A stretch of DNA of 64,000 nt, taken from NCBI GenBank assembly GCA_964058845.1, contig CAXKVR010000220.1, forward strand, positions 165,934 to 229,933, in the 5' to 3' direction. The notes under the pieces were generated by a model that was given only the letters and a program-made list of their open reading frames with translations, searched no databases and was not told the DNA's origin. A program made the position numbers and the translations under genes. Shown piece after piece: positions 12,409-25,110 of the stretch. Numbering within the stretch: position 1 is the stretch's first letter; each line of letters opens with the position of its first letter. Source of the stretch: Carex sylvatica (lineage: Eukaryota; Streptophyta; Magnoliopsida; Poales; Cyperaceae).

Positions 12409-13715
12409 TAACATAAATTTAGTTATTATGCAAAATGTCATTGATGTTATATAATCCTGTATACTTTATGGATATATCGTATATTTGTTATAACATCGAT
12501 TTAGTTATTATGCAAAATGTCATTGATGTTATATAATCCTGTATACTTTATGATATATCATATATTTGTTATAACATCGATTTAGTTACTATGCAAAATG
12601 CTGTTGATGTTATATAATCATGTATGCTTTATGGATATATCATATATTTGTTATAACATCGATTTGGTTACTGTGCAAAATGCTGTTGATGTTATATAAT
12701 CATGTATGCTTTATGGATATATCATATATTTGTTATAACATCGATTTGGTTACTATGCAAAATGCTGTTGATGTTATATAATCATGTATGCTTTATGGAT
12801 ATATCATATATTTGTTATAACATCGATTTAGTTACCATGCAAAATACCGTTGATGTTATATAATCCTGTATGCTTTATGGATATATCATATATTTGTTAT
12901 AATATCGATTTAGTTACAATGCAAAATGCTGTTGATGTTATATAATCATGTATGCTTTATGGATATATCATATATTTGTTATAACATCGATTTAGTTACC
13001 ATGCAATATGCCGTTGATGTTATATAATCATGTATGCTTTATGGATATATCATATATTTGTTATAACATCGATTTAGTTACCATGTAAAATGCCGTTGAT
13101 GTTATATAATCATGTTTGCTTTATGGATATATCATATATTTGTTATAACATCGATTTAGTTACCATGCAAAATGCCGTTGATGTTATATAATAATGTATG
13201 CTTTATGGATATATCATATATTTGTTATAACATCGATTTAGTTACCATGCAAAATGCCGTTGATGTTATATAATCCTGTATGCTTTATGGATATATCATA
13301 TATTTGTTATAACATCGATTTAGTTACCATGCAAAATGCCATTGTTGTTATATAATCATGTATGCTTTATGGATATATCATATATTTGTTATAACATCGA
13401 TTTAGTTACTATGCAAAATGTTGTTGATGTTATATAATCATGTATGCTTTATGAATATATCATATATTTGTTATAACATAGTTACCATGCAAAATACCGT
13501 TGATGTTATATAATCTTGTATGCTTTATGGATATATCATATATTTGTTATAACATCAATTTAGTTACCATACAAAATGCCGTTGATGTTATATAATCCTG
13601 TATGCTTTATGGATATATCATATATTTATTATAACATTAATTTAGTTACTATGCAAAATGCCATTGATGTTATATAATCATTATGCTGTATGGATATATC
13701 ATATATTTGTTAATA
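12409..13715. repeat. Minisatellite: about 16 tandem copies of an 82-bp unit
   Basis: The unit contains TAACATCGATTTAGTTACC, then GTTGATGTTATATAATC, then TGCTTTATGGATATATCATA. Spacing of the marker TAACATCGAT is 81-83 bp throughout. One copy near 13476 lacks a few bases of TCGATTT, and the copies differ by scattered substitutions. Each unit holds a 9-bp inverted repeat, TATAACATC and GATGTTATA, about 27 bp apart. Stops occur in all frames, so it is not coding. Confidence 0.95.
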
Positions 13716-15508
13716 ATATAATTACATGAAGTCATGAAACATAACTAACATGCATGAAATCTAGTAGATAAAGTAATTCATAAAACATTTGATTTCAGAA
13801 AAATAGAATAAACCGCAAACACAGAAAGATGTAGTGATAGTGGAGGAACGGTTTTCATCAAAAAAGAGGTCATGAAAAAAAATAAAAAAACAATTAGCCC
13901 AAATTAATTATTTTTCATGAAATTATCAACTTTAGAATAAGTAACATGAATTTAAATAATATTTCATCACAAGTAATTTTGTTGGCTTGTATAAGTGAAA
14001 AATATGTTATCAACAATTATTCCTCAAATCTCTTGATAGTTACTTAGACCTAAACATTGATTGAATATTTCAAATTAAAATGGACAAAATAAAAACTTTC
14101 AACTTCGAATTTTTAAGTTTAATATTATAAATAATATAATTAATAATTGAGTTAGTCCATTCTCCTTCTATGTACATAATTTCTCCCTCTTTTTGGCGCG
14201 GCATTTTCCATTTCACACACAAAATTCTTATATTTCTTGTGTACTGTTTTTTTCTCATTTAAAATTAATCGGCTTGATGCCGCTAACAATTATATTAAAT
14301 AAAAAAAGTATTTACAAAGTCTCATATTTTGTTACAACAAACTCTTAATATAGGCTTTGATTACAACATCAATATCTCTAATTGTAACTAAATTGATGCT
14401 CAACTAATTACAGTTGCAATTTCTAACTATTTACTGTAATGCCCTTCAATTTCATTGAAGTCTTCTCTGTTGAGATTATTTTTAGGTTAAGATTCATTTA
14501 CTCATGTAGAGTACGGATTGCCACTAATAGAAATATATGTTTTTAATATCTTATATTGGATATATAGAAGAATGGATCTAAGGAGAAAGAGAGAGCACTA
14601 TGTTAATTCTTTATTAGTAATAGTTTAAAGAATATTAAATATAATTAATCTGAGTTTTGAATATATTTGATATATACTAAAGTTATACTGGGTAAATATG
14701 TGAGTTATTAAAATTTTAGATGATAAATATATAATTATAAAAATTTAGATAGAAAATATGTAATTTTATAGTTTTTTAGTGGTATATATGAAATTCTCTC
14801 TATTTTTTGTTTTTCATGTCTATGTTAGATGAGTACTAGAGACAAAAAAAAAAAAATGGAAGTGAGATTTTTTTTTCATTTTTAGTTTGAGATGAAAAAA
14901 GTAATTATAGGTGAGTGAGGCTACGGTACTATGCCTAACACACTTTAATTTGTACCAGAAATTCATATTTTTATTTTAAAACTCTAAATAATTTATCCGA
15001 ACTATATACAAATGCACTTGCACATCAAATTTTATATTTTATATTATTTTTTTAAGTAGCAGAAAAACACTACTATCGAATAGAAAATGATCTAAAAAAA
15101 TTTAGATCAAGTAATTTTGTACCTATTTAAAAAATATTGCAAAAAGTTTCTGAAAAATATAAGATTTGACTTTTAAGAACATTTTTCTATAGAAAATATG
15201 ATGAACGGTTCAAATTGATTATATAGACTTTAAAAATGAAGATATGGATCCATAATACGGCTCAAAATGCGTTATGTATAGTACTGTAGTGTAGAATTAG
15301 ATTTGATGAAAGAGAAAATTTTGATAAATATAGGAGTTTTAATTTATTTTTTTAAATATAGATATGATACTAATAAATTTGAAAGGGTAAATACGTTAGT
15401 TTGGAGATTTTAGAAGGTCAAAATTGAGAACTGAGAGTTTGTATGTTTTAGATTTATATAATTATGCTATTAAAGGAAAAAATACATCTTTTTAGTATAT
15501 AAGAGAAA
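13716..15508. other. Gene-free AT-rich region
   Basis: Very AT-rich sequence with short homopolymers. Part of 15090-15240 resembles one arm of the foldback family seen at 25.8, 40.1 and 63.5 kb (AACGGTTCAAATTGATTATA). No ORF worth calling. Confidence 0.5.
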
Positions 15509-15537
15509 ACTAGTATCGTGTCCGTGCGTTGCAACGG
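15509..15537 (-). mobile_element. Helitron 3' terminus (minus strand)
   Basis: Read on the minus strand, a short hairpin (CCGT-8 nt-ACGG) is followed by eight bases and the terminal CTAGT, with a T as the next host base. That is the classic Helitron 3' end. It is nearly identical to the end of the complete Helitron at 36467-39782. The body would extend rightwards from here; I could not find its TC start. Confidence 0.6.
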
Positions 15538-16895
15538 AAACATATTATAAAATAAAATTATTAAGAGTTTGATTTATAATTTGAATTTTAAATTTTGATG
15601 CAAGTAAAGAGATTTGATGAAAAAAGATAAATGACTTGTAGAAATATATACATCTTATAGGCAAAAGTCAAAAGAACAAAAAAAAAATTAGTGAAATTGA
15701 ATTCGTATTAATAGAGTAGTTGTTTCATTTTGTGGCACTAATTATAGTTAATGTTACTTAAATTCCTCCTCAACATATGTTCTTCATATAATTAACAACT
15801 GAAACTTAAGAACAAACCTGAACATACTAATAAAAAAAAAATATTATCTTATCAAAATTGTAAAAAGATTCACTATAGCTTAAATTAAGTAATGTATAAA
15901 ATTTGAACATATCAAATGCTGAGAAAATAAATTGATGTCAGCATTTGATATTCTTAAAAATAAATTGATCATTCATTATGATTCTTAAATAAGGAAATAA
16001 AGAATGCTCTAGCTGGAGAGGAGAAATAAGGAAATGAATAAATTGATTTTCTCTCCAATTTTGTTCTCTATTCAATTTTAATTGTAACATATTGTGTAGT
16101 AGTATGTGTGGCGAGTAAATTTCTAATTAAATTTAGACTTCTACATATAAAAAGATGCATTTAATCAAAAGAAGATAAATTATTTGATTGGAGGGCTGAT
16201 ATTAAATTCAAAATTTCATCTTTCAATCATAGCCGTTGGCGGATCAGAACATCTATGTGCATAATATAAGAATGAAGATATGAGAGTTTTTGTATTTTAT
16301 AAGAATTAATACATATAGTTAACTTTAGATGAGGAAAAAACGTAATTTAAAATTTCATAATAGGATACATAACTTTTCATTTTTTTTTTCAAAATCTAAT
16401 CAAAATTTCAAAATTCGATCCATCTAATTTTTAAATTTAATATTTTTCTTAATTAAAAAATATTAGTTCTCATATGCTGACGTATTTGTTTTCTTTTTAT
16501 CTATCCATTGAGCATTCACTGGAAACTGGAGAGCTTAAAACTGGAGAGGTGGCATGCATCTGAGCGCGTGTACGTTCATTTTTTACCCTACCTCGTCCCA
16601 GTGCTTGTTTCAGTGTAGCATTTAAGTACATTTATCTGTGTAGTGAGTTGTTTGAAAACATTTATTTCTTAGCAAGCTAGTCCCTAACACGGAATTCAAT
16701 AAGATAAAAGGCACAGAAGATCCGACACTGTGTTCCCGACTTGGATATCCTGTTGTCTTTTGTAGCATTATTATATGGAGCTGTCAGTTTCCAATAATTT
16801 TTTAATGCAACTGGGAGATATAAAATTCTTTTTAATTAAAAATTGGGTTATCATTATCATAGTACAGCTTTTGTTTGGTGTGTGTCCAATGAGTG
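15538..16895. other. Probable Helitron body, no gene seen
   Basis: AT-rich sequence to the right of the Helitron terminus. No ORF of note and no recognised gene fragment. The element boundary is unknown. Confidence 0.35.
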
Positions 16896-17064
16896 CGTAT
16901 CCTCTGAGATATCTCAACTTTTGCGTGACTTACGTGTCCGGTGCCTATTCGGGGGTGATGTAGGGGTCAGTATTATGTGCGCTTTGAGATTCGTGTAGAT
17001 CGTATTTAAACGGTTGAGATTTTATATAAAGTCACGCAAAGTTTGAGATATCTCAGAGGATACG
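16896..17064. repeat. Short foldback element, 35-bp arms
   Basis: Arms at 16896-16930 and 17030-17064 start CGTATCCTCTGAGATATCTC and agree at 33 of 35 positions in inverted orientation, with about 100 bp between. Probably a small MITE. No clear target duplication. Confidence 0.7.
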
Positions 17065-18229
17065 AATTCGTGTCGAATTTGGTGAAAAGGAGACCGTTGA
17101 ATCAAATCAAGATGACAAGGCCAGCTTCAATTCTTGTTAGTGGGCGAATTAATGAAGTGGTGAGTAATGAACCCGATCCAATAGCGAGGTTCTTTTCAAT
17201 TTTAATTGCTGCAATTTTTTAAGCGGATATTATTAGAGATATTATGGATAGTAATTTGGAATTTATTTTGATTTAATATGAATATTTTTATTTTTTAATT
17301 AATTATGTGGTACTTATTGATCTATGAGATTTTACATAATATTGATAATTAATAGAAATATAAAATATGGTTTTTTAAACAAAAAAAGTTATGGAAGATA
17401 GTTTTTGCTATAGCTATACTATTTGCAACAGTTTTTTTAGCATTTCTGCTGTGATGTGATAATCGCTATTAAAATCTTGAGAAAAACAAATTCTAAAAAG
17501 TTTAGAATTTTCAAATTTTTACAGTACGAATCGTAAAGCAACTTATTCTCTATTAATACTGTCCCGTACATCTAAATAGACACCGTAAAAAAAAAAAAAA
17601 TTTAACACCCTTTTTGAGATAACCTAAAAAGTAATCTCACAGGATATATACTCAATAGATGAACTATTAATACTGTTCCTGTTATTTCTATTATTATCAT
17701 CTCTAGGAATTGCCTTCGAATTCCCGTTATGTTAATTTTGTCAAGTTTGTTAAAAAACAATCAATCTTATATATTTTTTTCTAAATTTTTTATCACTGTA
17801 GTGTTTAAGCAATCCTATTGTACTCATTTCCCCACAAGCAATTTAAAAAACAGAGAAAGATTCAATATTTACAGGCCATTTCTGTAACTTAATTTGTTTC
17901 TATATCAATTTGTAGCTATCCTAAGCGCAACATGAGAAAGATTCAGATATCTTAATATTTTATGTTTTCATTACCCTTATTTTTAAAATTTAATTATTGA
18001 AAATCTCAAATTCAATTATAGAAATAAATTGTCGAGATGTTCCATATAATTTTATCCACACAATATAAAATTAGAAAATTCAACTTTGTCTTCCATTGGT
18101 GGTGAGAACATGTAAAAATCATTAATTTGATAATTTTTAGAAGTTATTTTTTAATTTTTGCTTCTATTTAAATTAAAGTTGACACATTATAACTTTTATA
18201 CACTGCTTATTTGCACTTATTTTCTCCGG
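17065..18229. other. Gene-free AT-rich region
   Basis: No ORF, repeat or RNA gene that I can support. Confidence 0.5.
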
Positions 18230-18930
18230 GCCCCAAACAGAATTAAATTGGGCCTTCTTCTTCTACTATTTATTCCAACTATTCAGCCCACCAGGCCCAA
18301 TAGGAAACAACCAAAATGGATCTTTGCGTAATACAGCGCCTCTCAAGCCCAAATTTCATATCTACTATTCAAATAGTCAGAACTCATAATTCAAAAATTT
18401 GAAAATAGTCCCTTTATATAAAACATCACTTTATAAAAAAATTCAGAATGGAAGTTCTAATTGTTAAACAAAAATTGTCTATGCATACTAAATGCAGAAG
18501 TATAATTAGAATTTGATAATCCAATGCATTACATTTTTTTCCTTCATCTTACAAGATTTTTAAATTTATTTTTACAAAATGGTATATATTTACATGGTAC
18601 TTTATTCTTTTAATTTGTGCAAATGTTGCCAATTAAATATTGACAGAAAATACTAGCCACTATATGTCATGACCAAAATAAATGTATGAAAAATCCAATA
18701 ATTACACACACACAAACATTAATAACACAATATATAATGTAAAAGAACAAGTTCTAAATTGATAATCTTCTTCTAGAAAAATCGAAAACTCGAAAACCCT
18801 AATTCTCAGATATTTTTATTCGCCAATGAATTTATTTCATTCTCAATATCTCATCAAATTTCCTTTTCTCCAGCTTCGAGCGACGACTATTTTCTTCATT
18901 TTGATCAAGTGCTTCTACTGATCATTTGGT
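18230..18930 (+). promoter_or_regulatory. Promoter-like segment: site II and telo-box motifs
   Basis: TGGGCC (18249-18254), GGCCCA (18294-18299) and AGCCCA words (about 18285 and 18346) are site II elements bound by TCP factors. A telo-box, AAACCCTAA, lies at 18794-18802. Together they mark promoters of translation-related and housekeeping genes in plants. A CT-rich leader-like stretch follows, then a possible donor (ATTTG|GTAATAAG, about 18929). No conserved ORF follows downstream, so this may be a promoter of an unrecognised gene, a captured promoter, or a relic. Confidence 0.4.
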
Positions 18931-19262
18931 AATAAGTTTCTCATATTTTGTTCGAACTAGATTAGTTGTATGAATTTTCTTTTTGTGACTTGAAAATTAA
19001 AATGATTATTTGTAAGTTCTATGAATGATTTTGTAGCTTAATTCATAAGAAAACTATGAACCATTTTGTGTCCCCAATGCCAGAAAGCATGGATATTTTA
19101 TCCTTTTAGTTTTGGAAAGAAGAATTGAATGGGTGCAAGAACAAAATAAGATATCTTTGGAAAGTATTATGCTAGCTGTGTTCTGTGTGGCTTCTGGTTG
19201 CATCTTTTTGGAAATACCAGGATATATGAATTCCTTAGATATACTTTTTGAGTACGTATTAG
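18931..19262 (+). other. Possible exon of an unidentified gene or relic
   Basis: After an acceptor-like TTTGTAG at about 19036 one frame stays open for about 70 codons (includes VLERRIEWVQEQN and MLAVFCVASGCIFLEIPGY) until a hAT MITE interrupts it at 19263. Beyond the MITE that frame closes within a few codons. I recognise no family. It could be 3' UTR of the gene implied by the promoter-like segment. Confidence 0.25.
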
Positions 19263-19520
19263 TAGGGGTGCAAACGGATTGGATATTATCTGACTGTATC
19301 CGTGCAGATACGGATACGGATATGGTTTTAAATTTTAATTATCTGTATCCAAATAGTAGATATTTATTGTATAGTTCAATATATATTATGAAAAAAATTA
19401 TGTTATTTACTGTTATAAAAAGTGGTATCCGTATCCGTATCTGTATTCGGAAAATAAAAATGAATATGGATATGATTTTACCACTATCCGATCCGTATAT
19501 CCGATCCGTTTGCACCCCTA
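19263..19520. mobile_element. hAT MITE with 8-bp target duplication
   Basis: Terminal inverted repeats TAGGGGTGCAAACGGAT, 258 bp, flanked by CGTATTAG on both sides (19255-19262 and 19521-19528). Subterminal TATCCGTATCCG-type repeats fill the arms. TIR and 8-bp duplication are those of the hAT superfamily. The ORF that crosses it is an artefact of the insertion. Confidence 0.92.
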
Positions 19521-20800
19521 CGTATTAGGCGCTTAGGTATTGTAATGGAGAGAATTAATGCTCTCTGGGATGGATGCCTACACTGTGACACTTGTTTCGT
19601 TTTGTTATTAAATGTAACTGGACCTAGGTCTTTTTAACCAAAAAAAAAAAAAAAAAATGTTACTCCTCTTATATGTGTAACAATTCCAATCTGGCTCAAA
19701 TGCAGAGGACCAAGAGGTTAGATATTTCTCTTCGTTATATCGTTTTATTTATATATTATAACATGCATAATTGTAGTTTTGTATGGCCTGGATTAATTAT
19801 TATTTCTTTTTTAGTAAAAATAGGGATCTATGTCCCTTTTTGCTTTATTCATGAAGATAAGTCAAAAACATTTCAGATTTTGAAGTAAAACCTGCTTACA
19901 AAATAAAAAATAGTACCAGCAAACTTCAAAGCCAGTGGAAACCAGTAATTAAAACCCGAAACTTAAAAAACTGCCAAAAGGCAGTATATAGACAAATCAG
20001 CAACTTAGATAGTTTCTCGGTAAGGCAAAGTAAAACTTATGGACTGGATTAACAGAAGAAAATTACTAATTAACTAGAGTATACATGCATGCTTAATTTT
20101 TATTTTATCCATGCATACAATGCAAACTCTAGTAATGTATTTCTTGAAAAAAATATGATGTGCCATGCAAATTTGAATGTAAGTTTGTGCAAAACATTCA
20201 GTCCATTGGATTCCTTTTTTTTTTAAGGAGAATCAGTCCAATTGGATTCTTGACCGTTAAATTAGGTGCAAAACATTCAGTCCATTAAATTAAGTGTGAT
20301 TGCCCAATCTATTGCTAATTGTTCAATTGTTTAATTTAAACCAAGTGATTAATTATTTAAACCATGCAAATTAATTTTAGTTCTGATATAATGGTTTCAT
20401 TGTTCAATTTGAGTCTATTCATTTTGAAAATTGTGATGGTTTGATTTTTAATTTATTGTTCGGTTTTGACAATTAAAAACCAAATAAACCAAACATATCA
20501 AATGAACCGAAATATTAGTAAATATTATGTTAGTGTTTTAATGTCATACATATTAATATCTAAATTATCAAGTTAATACTTAAAATTTCACACTATTTTT
20601 TTAAACCAAACTAACTCAACATGTTGGCAATTAATCTTGACTCGTTGCAAGAATTTACATCCATACCAGTGGAACCTAATTCAAAATAAAATAAAATAAA
20701 AACCTATGCAAATTACGAAATATTCAGAAACTACGTACAATACATTATTAATCAAAATCAAAATCTAACTGGCTAATACTGCAACATGCCGAATTAGAAC
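19521..20800. other. Start of the degenerate repeat mosaic
   Basis: 19660-19850 is a diverged copy of 24226-24400 (both contain CTCAAATGCAGAGGA and TATCGTTTTATT). A short direct repeat, GTGCAAAACATTCAGTCCAT, occurs at about 20185 and 20266. No gene. Confidence 0.6.
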
Positions 20801-21110
20801 AGTCTTTTTTTTTTATCTAAAAGCAGCAAGTTGCATAGGGAAAAGATAAAAGATAAAGGTACTCGACTCATGCATAATACAAATAAAGTTAAGATCTACC
20901 GAATTTTTTGAGATTTTAGACAGAGAAAAAGAAAAAAAAGAAGAAAAAAATGTTAGTTGTGCTGACTGTTACTTGATTCTGGGTCCTCGGAACTTGCGAT
21001 GATAAAAAAAAAACAAGAGATGTAAGAAATGTGTGATGACGTGTCAGGATGAGTTGCATATTTATTTATTTAGGAATTAAAAATTAAGCCTTCGGAAAAA
21101 AAAAAAACTT
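20801..21110. repeat. Duplicated segment, copy 1
   Basis: Diverged direct repeat of 23635-23890. Shared strings include GGGAAAAGATAAA, AGACAGAGAAAAAGAAAA and GAAATGTGTGATGAC. It is part of the old rearranged duplications left of the NLR-like array. Confidence 0.75.
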
Positions 21111-21479
21111 TTATACTATTCATATACATATTATTTTTCTTATTTACTTTACCTTGATTTGTCGTGCTACTTGAATATACAGTTATTCAGTTATTCTGAA
21201 ACAGATGGCAATTCTTGATTATGGGAGCGGCATTGAGATCAAATGTGGCATCACTCCAAGAGTACGTCATGTTTTCTCCTAGGTGTAGTTCTCATTATTT
21301 TACTATTATGTTTTTCTTATGGTGAATCAGGTTGTCGATCCAGACAACCTGAGACCTTGCAGGAGATTCTGGATCTATTAAATAGATCCTTTTTTACTTT
21401 TTTGGTATGCTAACTTCTATTTCTCTTTTATTTTTTAAATTATAATAACTAACATGTTTTATCTCTAGGTTTAGATTTT

Positions 21480-21946
21480 TTATTCCATGTGGTGTTTGAT
21501 CCGGTGAGCTAACCAGACTGAGTCGCGGTTTAATCTCTTTACGTAAAAGGTATTATACATCAATTCAGTCCAAGTAAGACTATCAAGTAGAACACCACAT
21601 GGAATGACAATCCTAAACCTATAAATCATTTAAAAATAAAAATAAGAAATCATACGCGGTTCTAAACAACAATACATGTACGGTGTCCAAAATAATACAC
21701 ATATGACTTCTAGAAACCGTACGGTAATTAACTCGACCGTGTACAAGCCAACATTTTCAGAGCCCTTTTTTGTGATATGACAACGGTTGGATTTAGTTAA
21801 CCGTGTATATTAGTTTAATACAGATACGGTTTGACAAACAGTGTACAAAGATTCTCCCCCCCCCCCCCCCCCCCCCCCCCATTCATACATGATGCTCGCT
21901 GACACGGTCGTGTAACCGTGTTTCATTACCTATTCATTAACTAGTG
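21480..21946. mobile_element. Possible CACTA-type terminal fragment
   Basis: Between 21650 and 21925 the words ACGGTT and AACCGTGT recur in both orientations, as in CACTA subterminal repeats. The stretch ends ...TTAACTAGTG at 21946, which reads CACTAGTTAA on the other strand. An inverted pair CCATGTGGTGTT / AACACCACATGG lies at about 21486 and 21591. I find no matching left terminus and no transposase, so this is tentative. Confidence 0.35.
21856..21880. repeat. C25 homopolymer
   Basis: Twenty-five consecutive C residues in otherwise AT-rich DNA. The length is likely unstable, and assembly error is possible. Confidence 0.85.
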
Positions 21947-23630
21947 AAATATTGGTTAATCCAATAATTAAAAATGCACTGAACCTTAATCACCTTTGTG
22001 AATCATTAATTGCCAACAGTTCATCACTGTTATTTATAATTATGAGTACATAGATACAAGTAATTAAGTTTCCAAATTCGTTAGCCATGCTAAATTATTA
22101 ATTTCGTCACCGTACGTACAATCTTTTTTCTCTCTTCTCATTAATCCAGATGTATTTCAACAAAAGGCGTTCAATGTCTGAGACGTCACAAAAAATCTTA
22201 AAATAATATAACACTTTTCGCGTTCTTATGCAGAAATTAATTTATTACATTCCACTTATTATTATATTATATTATTTTTCATTGTACATATCTTTAGTAT
22301 TTGAGAAAATATTTACTGCATGATTCTGTTAAAGAAACTGTTAAATATAATTTAATTTTAATATATATTTATATATATTTCAGTGAAATCTGAAAAACAA
22401 ATATATAGATTATACTGTCATTGCAGTATTCATATGGAAGAAAGTTTTAAAATTGACCGAAAATTAGTTTGAGCCGTTCTTTTGAAAGGGGAACTGGATG
22501 GTTTGAACTGAAATTGGGTCTGGACCTTTGGTCCAAAATTTGTTAATATCTACTTTTCTAAACTTCAGAAACCGGCACCAATATCTGGTAGAACAAATCA
22601 GAAATTGTTTCTACTTCTTTGGTCATAATATGGCGTCTGCACAAAAGATTGTTGTTCTTTAAATGATATACAAGCAAAAATATATTTATTGGAAAAAAGT
22701 TTAATAATATGATAAAAAATCTAATTATATTCATGTTTTTAATTAATTCAGCCTCAGTTAATTTCATGCAATATCTAAAGCTCAAGTATTTTCTCCAAAC
22801 ATCATTAACATGCATCTTGTAAGTTTTAGAAACTGTCTCATAATTTTTGAAAGGCGCATGTGATAGATGTAAATGATTTCTTAGCAAAAGAGGAAGTTGT
22901 AACAAGCCAGTGTCTAAAAGTGCTCGGAGTAACATGCAAAGGTCAAGTAAAATTGCTACCAATAAAGGACAAGAGAATAATTGCTTTCTGCAGTTAAATA
23001 TGTATCCTCAATTTCTCATGTTGGTCTTTCTTTATTCCTAAGCTTAGAGATTATCCAAAGTATATATCTTACTTTGCACACACTCTTTGAATATCAGTAG
23101 TTTTAGTTTAATCAGAAAATTATTGTGCAGGATACATTAGCTGTTTCGAATGATGTAGATAAACTTATTTATAAATGCCAAATTATTAGGTATTATTGTG
23201 AAAACACTGTCAACCAACCTTTTCTGTTTGGGAGAGAGATCTATGCTTATTTGCACTCTGCTTATTTTGGAGAAGTGAACTTGTCATAATTTTGCACTGT
23301 GTTTTTTATCACCTTTACAAAGGGAAAAATGTATTATTTGCAACGATGACAAATTAGATAAGTCTTTTTCAACATCTTACTTTTTCAATAAATTAATTTA
23401 TGTCTAAATGAAGTATAAAATAAAAGGAGTTAAATTAAGTAATTACTTAATCCTCTTAAATTTAAATAGCAACCAATAATGACTATGTTCCATCATATAT
23501 ATATTTTTTTTTTGAAAAAGATGTCCTATCATATTTTTACATATATATAGTCTTGTTTTTAAATGGACACATTGCAACCAATCATGACCATGTAATTTAA
23601 TTAGCAATCAGTCATGATTCATGACAATTG
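21947..23630. other. Degenerate array sequence without a gene
   Basis: 22790-22935 is similar to 29120-29250 and 44510-44650 (shared TTCTTA..GAGAA..AAGTTGTAAC), segments that lie in the 5' intron of the two NLR-like genes. 22945-23100 resembles 24490-24610 and 25565-25720 (CCTCAATTTCTCATGT). So this is old, shuffled leader and intron sequence of the array. Confidence 0.6.
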
Positions 23631-23634
23631 ATCT

Positions 23635-23890
23635 TATAAGCAGCAAGCTAGTTGCGCATCGGGAAAAGATAAAGGTAGTCGAGTCATATTACAAAAAAAA
23701 AGTTAAGACCTATCGAATTCTTTGAGATTTCAGACAGAGAAAAAGAAAAAGAAAAAGAAAAGGTTACCTGTTCCGACTGTAGCCCCATAAGTGAAAGAAA
23801 AATGAGAGATGAAAGAAATGTGTGATGACATGTCAGGATCAAATACATAATTTTTTATTTAGAAATTAAAAAAATTAAACCTTTGAAAAA
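23635..23890. repeat. Duplicated segment, copy 2
   Basis: Partner of 20801-21110. The purine-rich GAAAAAGAAAAAGAAAAAG stretch is slightly expanded here. Confidence 0.75.
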
Positions 23891-24225
23891 AAATAAAAAT
23901 TTCTTTAAAAAATAGAATGAATCGGATCAATGCTGCCACATCAAACTGTGTAATTTCTGCATCAAAATAATTAAAATTTGTTATAATTATTGATATAATT
24001 AATTAGTAGATGTTATAGATTATAATTGCTTTTGGGACTAGAGTTTTCTTATTTACACTATGAATAATGTGCATATTATTTTTGTTAAAATTATATTGTT
24101 ACATATATTGAAATTTTCATTAATAACTTATACTAACCGGGCTCAATTAGGAGTTGTTTAAGACCACAAGATGCAGAAATTTCAATCTGGATCAATACGT
24201 CCAATTAATTGTTATATAATAATAT

Positions 24226-24620
24226 ATGATGCTCCTCTTATATGTGTGTAACAATTTCAATTTGGCTCAAATGCAGAGGATCAAGATGTTAGTTATTTCT
24301 TTTCGTTATATCGTTTTATTCATATATTATAGCATGCATAATTGTTGTTTTGTATGGACTGGATTTATGTCTGTATTTGCTTTATTCATGAAGATAATGA
24401 CAAAATTGCTACCATGTTTGTATTTACTTCAAAGCCAGCAAATCTGTCACCATCCATGTTTTGCAAAGGACTAGCAAAATTGCTACTAACAGAGGATAAG
24501 AGAATAAGTGTTTTCCAGCTGTTACTATCCTCAATTTCTCATGTGTTGGTCTTCCTTTATTCCTAAATTTAAACCTCATCCAAAGTATCTCATCACTTTG
24601 CTGAAAAACTGTGTCAATCT
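24226..24620. repeat. Duplicated segment related to 19660-19850 and 22945-23100
   Basis: The first half repeats 19660-19850 and the second half repeats 22945-23100 and 25565-25720. The order of blocks differs between copies, so the array has been rearranged as well as duplicated. No coding potential that is conserved between copies. Confidence 0.6.
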
Positions 24621-24836
24621 ACCCCTATATATATACTTCCTCCCCATTCCCTTTGTTACCCTCTTCTTCCTTTCTCTTCTCCTGTCGAGTGCATCAGAAC
24701 GAACCTCCTGTCTACAAAGAGCAACAGTACCGGGTAAGTGGCTCCTGTCACCTCTCTCTAGGTTTTTCAAACTATATTCTTAAATCAGATGTACATGCTC
24801 AATTTATCGTGACCTAGGCTTGTTAGGTCAGAAAAT

Positions 24837-25110
24837 TTAACCTGTCTTGCACAAGCCATGTATAAGAGAGTTATAGGACACCATATTAGTCTCATACCCT
24901 TTAATTAGCTCCTGTCCCTTGAAAATAATGACTTCTTGAAAATCCAATGCCTGTTGAGTTAAACCTTTCTTCCATTGCCCATGTATAGTTACGTTAGGCA
25001 GCTGACCATTGATATCTACAAAATCCATTGTCTTCTCAACTTCACCTTTCTTACACAGCCTATCTATAAAGATGATGTAAGTCATGATGTTAGGCTCAAT
25101 CCTGATTTTA
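24837..25110 (-). pseudogene. PPR gene fragment, antisense in an NLR leader cassette
   Basis: On the minus strand this reads EPNIMTYIIFIDRLCKKGEVE, then MVSYNSLIHGLCKTG, both plain P-type PPR motifs of the Rf-like kind. Two motifs fit, with unrelated-looking sequence between them; a stop follows the second. PPR proteins bind organellar RNA, but this piece is far too short (a full gene has ten or more repeats) and has no start. Related pieces occur at about 26.5, 27.3 and 42.8 kb, always the same distance before the conserved leader exon. Confidence 0.8.

Noticed and set aside
12409..13715. CRISPR-like array
   Set aside because: Plant DNA; the units are contiguous 82-bp tandem repeats with no unique spacers.
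19112..19528. 138-codon ORF
   Set aside because: Runs through a hAT MITE with a clear target duplication, so at least half of it is transposon.
22558..22962. 134-codon minus-strand ORF
   Set aside because: The related segments at 29.1 and 44.5 kb do not keep the frame, no domain is recognisable, and the sequence lies in array intron material.
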